Part shown: piece by piece, positions 6,331 through 10,057 of the stretch
How the letters are laid out: every line of letters starts with the position of its first letter
Position numbering within the stretch: the stretch's first letter is position 1
NCBI GenBank assembly: GCA_011524845.1
Contig: WTJL01000141.1
Span: 1-10,057, forward strand
DNA: 10,057 bases
Direction: 5' to 3'
Origin: Flavobacteriales bacterium
GTDB lineage: Bacteria > Bacteroidota > Bacteroidia > Flavobacteriales_D > Sanyastnellaceae
Program-made: the position numbers and the translations under genes
Notes under the pieces: generated by a model
The model's input: the letters and a program-made list of their open reading frames with translations, nothing else
What the model was told of the DNA's origin: nothing
The model's database searches: none

Positions 6331-7242
6331 TCAACCGGCGTTGAAAGCGAGGAGGGTTTTCCACGCTTCATCCACCATTCCTTTGTCCAAAAACTCCGCC
6401 GCCATGCGGTGGAGGGCGTTCTCCAATTCCGCGCCGTCGTCCTCGTGCTCCATGAACACGTCGGACAGCTCGAGGAGCTTGTGCTCGTTGACGTCGGTTT
6501 CGTCCGGCATGGCCTCCGTGCCCCCCAACATGGCGAGGTGGTTGCCCGTCAGCACCCGGCTTGTCCGAATGTCCTCAGGCAACGCATCGACCCCCATGCC
6601 CATCACACCCAACGGCTTGGGCACCGTGAACAACGCATCGCCGTGGGCACGCACGTAATGGGCACCGCCGCATCGCCCCACCAAATCCAGCTTGGTGGCG
6701 TCCGGAACGCCCGCTTCGTTGAGGACGTCGTCGCGGAAATGCATGCGAACGATTTCGGCAAACACCAATTGGCCTGCGCCACCTTGATCGCCCAACGATT
6801 CAAGCTTCAACACCTTGCATTCCAACTGCACGGGAGACTCTCCCACGCGGGGAGGCTGAACCTCTTCCGACGCCACAGGAGTCAACCCCGCTTTCACAAA
6901 TTCATCCACCCCTTCAGCGTAGTCCGTGCTGGCAAGCGAGCATGCGTGCACCAATGCGTGGTCCACGAGGTTCACCACGACTTCGCCCACGTCTTGAACG
7001 TTGTCCCAGGTGTGCTTGGTCGTGGCATCCCTGCCACGTCGTGCGGGCGAAAAAATCACCAGAGGTGGATTCGCCGAGAAAACATTGAAATAGCTGAACG
7101 GCGCAAGGTTCACGCGCCCCTCGGCATCGACTGTGCTGACGAAGGCGATGGGACGCGGCGCGATGCCTCCGAGAAGGCATCCGTGCAACGTCTTGGCGTC
7201 AAGGTCTGCTGGCCGGTACGTGACGTGCTTCCCCATGCTCAT
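6331..7242 (-). CDS. Flavin reductase-like FMN-binding split-barrel protein
   Basis: The 303-aa product falls in the flavin reductase-like (DIM6/NTAB, flavoredoxin) family, which binds FMN and reduces flavin with NAD(P)H or carries electrons. The core is seen at residues 20-65: the PRPIAFVSTVDAEG and NLAPFSYFNVFSANPPLVIFS segments, which line the FMN site in the family, followed by VGEVVVNLV. After the split barrel (about 1-215), an extra acidic, helical tail of about 85 residues (MPDETDVNEHKLLELSD, GMVDEAWKTLL) has no function I can assign. The start is ATG at 7242, overlapping the purE stop as ATGA. A longer in-frame reading reaching to 7452 is only the purE antisense frame. The second ATG at 7236 is also possible. 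The physiological partner is unknown; coupling to purE suggests matched expression. Confidence 0.9.
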   Translation of the reverse strand: MSMGKHVTYRPADLDAKTLHGCLLGGIAPRPIAFVSTVDAEGRVNLAPFSYFNVFSANPPLVIFSPARRGRDATTKHTWDNVQDVGEVVVNLVDHALVHACSLASTDYAEGVDEFVKAGLTPVASEEVQPPRVGESPVQLECKVLKLESLGDQGGAGQLVFAEIVRMHFRDDVLNEAGVPDATKLDLVGRCGGAHYVRAHGDALFTVPKPLGVMGMGVDALPEDIRTSRVLTGNHLAMLGGTEAMPDETDVNEHKLLELSDVFMEHEDDGAELENALHRMAAEFLDKGMVDEAWKTLLAFNAG

Positions 7243-7739
7243 TGGGCGTCGTGGGACTCCACAGCGGAAATGGACCCCATGACCTTGTCCTTGAGCCCCT
7301 CCTTGAAGTCGGCGATGCGGGCGCGCAAGGCGTCGTCGGACGCGCCGAGGATTTGGGCGGCCAAAATGCCGGCGTTGGTCCCACCATCCAGGGCCACCGT
7401 GGCCACAGGAACGCCTGAGGGCATTTGCAGGATGCTCAGCACGGAGTCCCATCCGTCGATGCTGTTTCGGCTTTTGATGGGCACCCCGATGACAGGAAGA
7501 GGGGTCAGCGACGCCGTCATGCCTGGCAAGTGCGCCGCACCTCCAGCCCCGGCAATGATCACCCCCACGCCTCGGTCGGCTGCACCGCGGGCGTATTCCA
7601 CCATGCGGTCAGGGGTGCGATGGGCAGACACCACGGTCATCTCACACGCCACACCAAGTTCACGGAGCACCTTTTGGGCGCCTTCCATCACAGGCAAGTC
7701 GCTTGCGCTCCCCATGATGATGCCAACGGATTTGTTCAT
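7239..7739 (-). CDS. purE: N5-carboxyaminoimidazole ribonucleotide mutase
   Basis: PurE moves the carboxyl group of N5-CAIR to C4 to give CAIR in cytoplasmic de novo purine synthesis. At 166 aa it has the usual class I length. Visible marks are IIMGSASDLPVM (residues 7-18, phosphate loop), the catalytic His40 in SAHRTPDRM, the GAGGAAHLPGM loop, VPIKS, and the C-terminal PSGVPVATVALDGGTNAG. The ATG at 7739 follows a TATCTTCG element by 4 nt, so it opens a transcription unit. The partner purK, often adjacent in other bacteria, is not beside it; instead a flavin reductase gene overlaps its stop by 4 nt. The His and the SxSD motif favour the PurK-dependent mutase (class I), so a purK gene should exist elsewhere. 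Confidence 0.97.
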   Translation of the reverse strand: MNKSVGIIMGSASDLPVMEGAQKVLRELGVACEMTVVSAHRTPDRMVEYARGAADRGVGVIIAGAGGAAHLPGMTASLTPLPVIGVPIKSRNSIDGWDSVLSILQMPSGVPVATVALDGGTNAGILAAQILGASDDALRARIADFKEGLKDKVMGSISAVESHDAQ

Positions 7740-7743
7740 GGTG

Positions 7744-7751
7744 CGAAGATA
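7744..7751 (-). promoter_or_regulatory. Putative -7 promoter element of purE (TATCTTCG)
   Basis: Reads TATCTTCG on the - strand, 4 nt before the ATG at 7739, in the 47-nt gap after the bifunctional nuclease gene. No purine-type riboswitch can fit in so short a leader. The distance to the ATG implies a leaderless or nearly leaderless mRNA. Confidence 0.55.
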
Positions 7752-7786
7752 CTGCCCTCCGCGGTCCCTGCCAGTCTTGTTGCGGG

Positions 7787-8362
7787 TCAGCCTTTGCGCG
7801 CGTCGATGCGCTTCTTCAACTCCGAGGCCAATTCGTAGTTCTCTGTGGCGATGGCCTCGTCCAGCTGACGCTGCAAATCCTCCAGCGACTCTTCCCGAGA
7901 TTCAGTCACTTCGAGGGCGGCATCCTCTTCGCCTTGAACTTGACTCTCTGAGCCGTCAAGGTCCACGCCGGCCTCGTCCATGACCTGTTGGCTGCACCGA
8001 ATGGGACATCCAAACCGAACCGCCACCGCCACCGCATCCGACGACCGGGAATCGATTTGCTCCTCGCGGATGCCATCGGTCACGGTCAGCTGGGCATAGA
8101 AGATGCCTTCGACCATCTTGTGAATGAGCACCTCTGTCACCTCCATGCCGAAGGCGGTCATGGTGTTTTTCATCAAGTCGTGCGTCAAGGGGCGACTTGG
8201 CCGCATGTTTTCCAACTCGATGGCAATCGACTGGGCCTCGGCCCCTCCTATGACGATGGGCAACTTCCGCTTGCCCTTCACTTCTCCCAGCACCAAAGCA
8301 TAGGCCCCCGACGACGAGCCACTGAGGGCGATGTCTAGAATTTCGAGGTCAATTTTCTTCAT
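7787..8362 (-). CDS. Bifunctional nuclease family protein (DUF151 + UVR)
   Basis: The 191-aa protein has an N-terminal DUF151 (bifunctional nuclease) domain at about residues 1-130, with LPIVIGGAEAQSIAIELE (34-51), RPLTHDL (57-63) and SRSSDAVAVAVR (105-116). An acidic linker (133-158) follows, then a UVR motif (about 157-191, LEDLQRQLDEAIATENYELA), the helical hairpin by which UvrB and UvrC interact. Plant members are reported to cleave DNA and RNA; the bacterial role is unclear. The ATG at 8362 lies 38 nt after the etfA stop with no -7 element, so it is probably carried on the etfBA transcript. The etfB-etfA-bifunctional nuclease order is one I recall from Flavobacteriia. Why a nuclease travels with ETF is unexplained. 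Confidence 0.93.
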   Translation of the reverse strand: MKKIDLEILDIALSGSSSGAYALVLGEVKGKRKLPIVIGGAEAQSIAIELENMRPSRPLTHDLMKNTMTAFGMEVTEVLIHKMVEGIFYAQLTVTDGIREEQIDSRSSDAVAVAVRFGCPIRCSQQVMDEAGVDLDGSESQVQGEEDAALEVTESREESLEDLQRQLDEAIATENYELASELKKRIDARKG

Positions 8363-8400
8363 GGCGATGGAGTGTCAAGAGGGCCGGACGACGAACTGGA

Positions 8401-9330
8401 TCAGCCCAAGTCCTTGATGGCCGCGGTCAATTTAGGCAATACCTCGAAGGCATCGCCCACAATGCCGTAATCGGCGGCCTTGAAGAACGGGGCTTCAGGA
8501 TCGGTGTTGATCGCCACAATGACCTTGCTCTGGTTGACCCCCGCCAAGTGCTGGATGGCCCCTGAAATGCCTGCCGCGATGTACAAATCTGGACGGATGG
8601 TGATGCCGGTTTGTCCAACGTGCTCGTGGTGAGGGCGCCACCCCATGTCGCTCACGGGACGGCTGCACGCCGTGGTGGCCTGCATGGCCTGGGCCAATTC
8701 TTCCACGATGCCCCAGTTCTCGGGGCCCTTCAATCCACGACCGGCAGAGACCACGCGAACGGCTTCTGGCAAGGGCACAGAACCGTCTTCGCTCGACGAC
8801 TCAAATCCTGTCACCGACAAACGGGCTTCTCCTGCCTCGGCGTGGAAGGCTTCCACTGAGGCCGCTGCGCCGTCGGAGGCCACACCAAACGCGTTGGGCG
8901 TGGTCGTCACAACGGTGGTGTCGGTGTCCATGCGGACGTGGGCCATGGCTTTGCCAGAGAACACATTTCGCTTCACAGAAGCGCCGTCGATGAGACCCGT
9001 CACGCCGGGCACCATGCCCGCGCCCAATCGGACCGCCACACGTGGGGCGACAGCACGGCCGACATGGTCGTGCGGAGCGACCACCAACGTGGCGCCTTCA
9101 GACTCTGCGGCAGCGGCCACGACACGGGCGATTTGGCCTTCGTCTTGAAGGGCCTCCGCCATGTGCAGGACCTTGGACGCCCCAGCGGCACCCGCACCTC
9201 CGTCTCCGTTCAACTCACCCACCATCAACGCCGTCACCGAGGCGCCACATTGTGTCGCGTAGGACACCGCTTCCAAGCCTGCCTTTGTGGCCTGGCCATT
9301 TTTTGTAGGGACAAATGCCAAACAATTCAT
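8401..9330 (-). CDS. etfA: Electron transfer flavoprotein subunit alpha
   Basis: EtfA carries the FAD of the ETF heterodimer, which takes electrons from acyl-CoA and related dehydrogenases and passes them to the membrane quinone pool. The 309-aa length is usual. The N-terminal part (about 1-190) is the ETF alpha/beta domain (ALMVGEL, ATLVVAPHDHVGRAVAPRVA). The C-terminal FAD domain has the expected GRGLKGPENW (197-206), SRPVSDMGW (223-231), VGQTG (238-242), AGISGAIQH (253-261) and INTDPEAPFF (274-283). It starts at ATG 9330, 17 nt after the etfB stop, with no Shine-Dalgarno sequence; the subunits are thus made from one mRNA in the beta-then-alpha order. Confidence 0.97.
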   Translation of the reverse strand: MNCLAFVPTKNGQATKAGLEAVSYATQCGASVTALMVGELNGDGGAGAAGASKVLHMAEALQDEGQIARVVAAAAESEGATLVVAPHDHVGRAVAPRVAVRLGAGMVPGVTGLIDGASVKRNVFSGKAMAHVRMDTDTTVVTTTPNAFGVASDGAAASVEAFHAEAGEARLSVTGFESSSEDGSVPLPEAVRVVSAGRGLKGPENWGIVEELAQAMQATTACSRPVSDMGWRPHHEHVGQTGITIRPDLYIAAGISGAIQHLAGVNQSKVIVAINTDPEAPFFKAADYGIVGDAFEVLPKLTAAIKDLG

Positions 9331-9347
9331 GTCGTTCAGATTGGGGG

Positions 9348-10057
9348 TTAGAGGACTTTGGCTTCTTCGCGCAACAAGCGAACGAGTTCAGAAGGGTCGT
9401 CGGCCGACACCATTTTGCAATCTCCCTTGGCAGGGGGCAATTCAAACTTGGCGACGCTTGTGCCTTGGGTTCCGCCTTCAGGTGCGACGACTTGAAGGGG
9501 CTTGGTGCGTGCGGCCATGATGCCGCGCATGTTGGGGATGCGCTGTTCCGCCATGCCTTTGGCAGAGCTCACCACCACGGGAAGGCTGGCCTCGACCGTT
9601 TCCAATCCGCCACTGGCCTCGCGCTTGGCTTTCGCCGTTCCTCCTTCGAGGTCCAACGACGTCGCCAACGAGATGTAGGCCGCGTCCAACATTTCAGCCA
9701 GCATGCCTCCCACCACAGAACCGTTGTGGTCGATGGTCTCCTTTCCACACAAGACCACGTCGTACCCGCCCTGCTTCGCGTGATTCGCGATGAGGGAGGC
9801 CGTGTGAAGGGCGTCTTGGGGTTGGGCATCGATGCGAACCGCATCGTCTGCGCCAATGGCCAACGCCTTGCGAATGACGGGATCACAGTCCGCTTCCCCC
9901 ACCGTGATGGTGGTGACCGTGCCGCCGTGTTGCTCTTTCAATTCGAGCGCACGAACGAGGGCGTACCATTCGTCGTAGGGATTGACAATGAATTGAACGC
10001 CATTGGCGTCAAATTGAGTGTCGCCTTCCGTGAAGGCAATCCGGCTCGTGGTGTCCG
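9348..10057 (-). CDS. etfB: Electron transfer flavoprotein subunit beta, N-terminus cut off
   Basis: EtfB is the partner of EtfA and binds AMP in the family. The frame is open to the right edge of the window, so the first residues (about a dozen) are outside; 235 aa are visible. The edge begins in a DTTSRIAF segment, followed by NPYDEWYALVRALELK, TITVGEAD, the nucleotide-binding region CGKETIDHNGSVVGGMLAE, and the signature around GMAEQRIPNMRGIMAARTKPL. An ATG-less start at 9941 would cut the family's conserved N-terminal domain and is wrong. The stop is TAA at 9348. The gene leads the etfB-etfA-nuclease unit, and its promoter lies outside the window. Confidence 0.96.
   Translation of the reverse strand, partial: DTTSRIAFTEGDTQFDANGVQFIVNPYDEWYALVRALELKEQHGGTVTTITVGEADCDPVIRKALAIGADDAVRIDAQPQDALHTASLIANHAKQGGYDVVLCGKETIDHNGSVVGGMLAEMLDAAYISLATSLDLEGGTAKAKREASGGLETVEASLPVVVSSAKGMAEQRIPNMRGIMAARTKPLQVVAPEGGTQGTSVAKFELPPAKGDCKMVSADDPSELVRLLREEAKVL

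Noticed and set aside
7243..7452. 70-codon N-terminal extension of the flavin reductase
   Set aside because: The extension overlaps purE in another frame and is Arg/Gly/His rich. The ATGA overlap at 7239-7242 gives the expected family start.
5788..7983. 731-codon open frame on the + strand
   Set aside because: It lies antisense to atoE, the DUF3127 gene, the flavin reductase, purE and the nuclease, all with strong family motifs. The translation is rich in Arg, His, Pro and Ser without domain pattern, as expected for a shadow frame in GC-rich DNA.
1..10057. Mobile elements, CRISPR, tRNA/rRNA, toxin-antitoxin or defence system
   Set aside because: I looked for transposase motifs, terminal inverted repeats, spaced direct repeats and small paired genes, and saw none. 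The genes are housekeeping types, with no base-composition break that I could notice by eye.

Overview
This window looks like ordinary chromosomal DNA from a member of the phylum Bacteroidota, probably Flavobacteriales-like, with a fairly GC-rich genome. The phylum call rests on four things. A DUF3078-type outer membrane protein and a DUF3127 protein are present, both Bacteroidota-typical. The order etfB-etfA-bifunctional nuclease is one I recall from Flavobacteriia. No convincing Shine-Dalgarno sequence precedes any start codon. A Bacteroidota-like -7 promoter element (TAnnTTTG type, here TAYCTTYS) sits a fixed 4-5 nt before most genes that open a transcription unit. I cannot name a genus or species.

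Layout. On the + strand the left edge holds the 3' end of a DUF3078 barrel gene, followed after 4 nt by fabD (malonyl-CoA:ACP transacylase). A symmetric hairpin terminator at 1212-1241 closes this unit and also the unit arriving from the other side. That second unit, on the - strand, is a 74-aa coiled-coil protein (1270-1494) and a 12-TM MFS transporter (1549-2745, TTG start). A compact divergent promoter region separates the MFS gene from a + strand gene (2788-3201) for a 137-aa protein made largely of four 25-residue helical repeats. Everything from 3206 to the right edge is on the - strand. In transcription order it runs: etfB (cut by the window edge), etfA and a DUF151/UVR bifunctional nuclease; then purE and a flavin reductase-like protein with ATGA overlap; then a DUF3127 protein with an SSB-like acidic tail, an AtoE-type short-chain fatty acid transporter, and an M16 zinc peptidase.

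Functionally this is a housekeeping mosaic: fatty acid initiation (fabD), electron transfer from acyl-CoA or other dehydrogenases (etfBA), short-chain fatty acid uptake (atoE), purine synthesis (purE), flavin reduction, proteolysis and efflux. I see no mobile elements, tRNA or rRNA genes, CRISPR arrays or defence systems, and no gene-free stretch longer than 300 bases. The most informative signals are the recurring start-proximal promoter motif, which suggests largely leaderless mRNAs; the 25-residue repeat protein; and the DUF3127 protein ending in DDDDLPF. I do not see a convincing undescribed multi-gene system.
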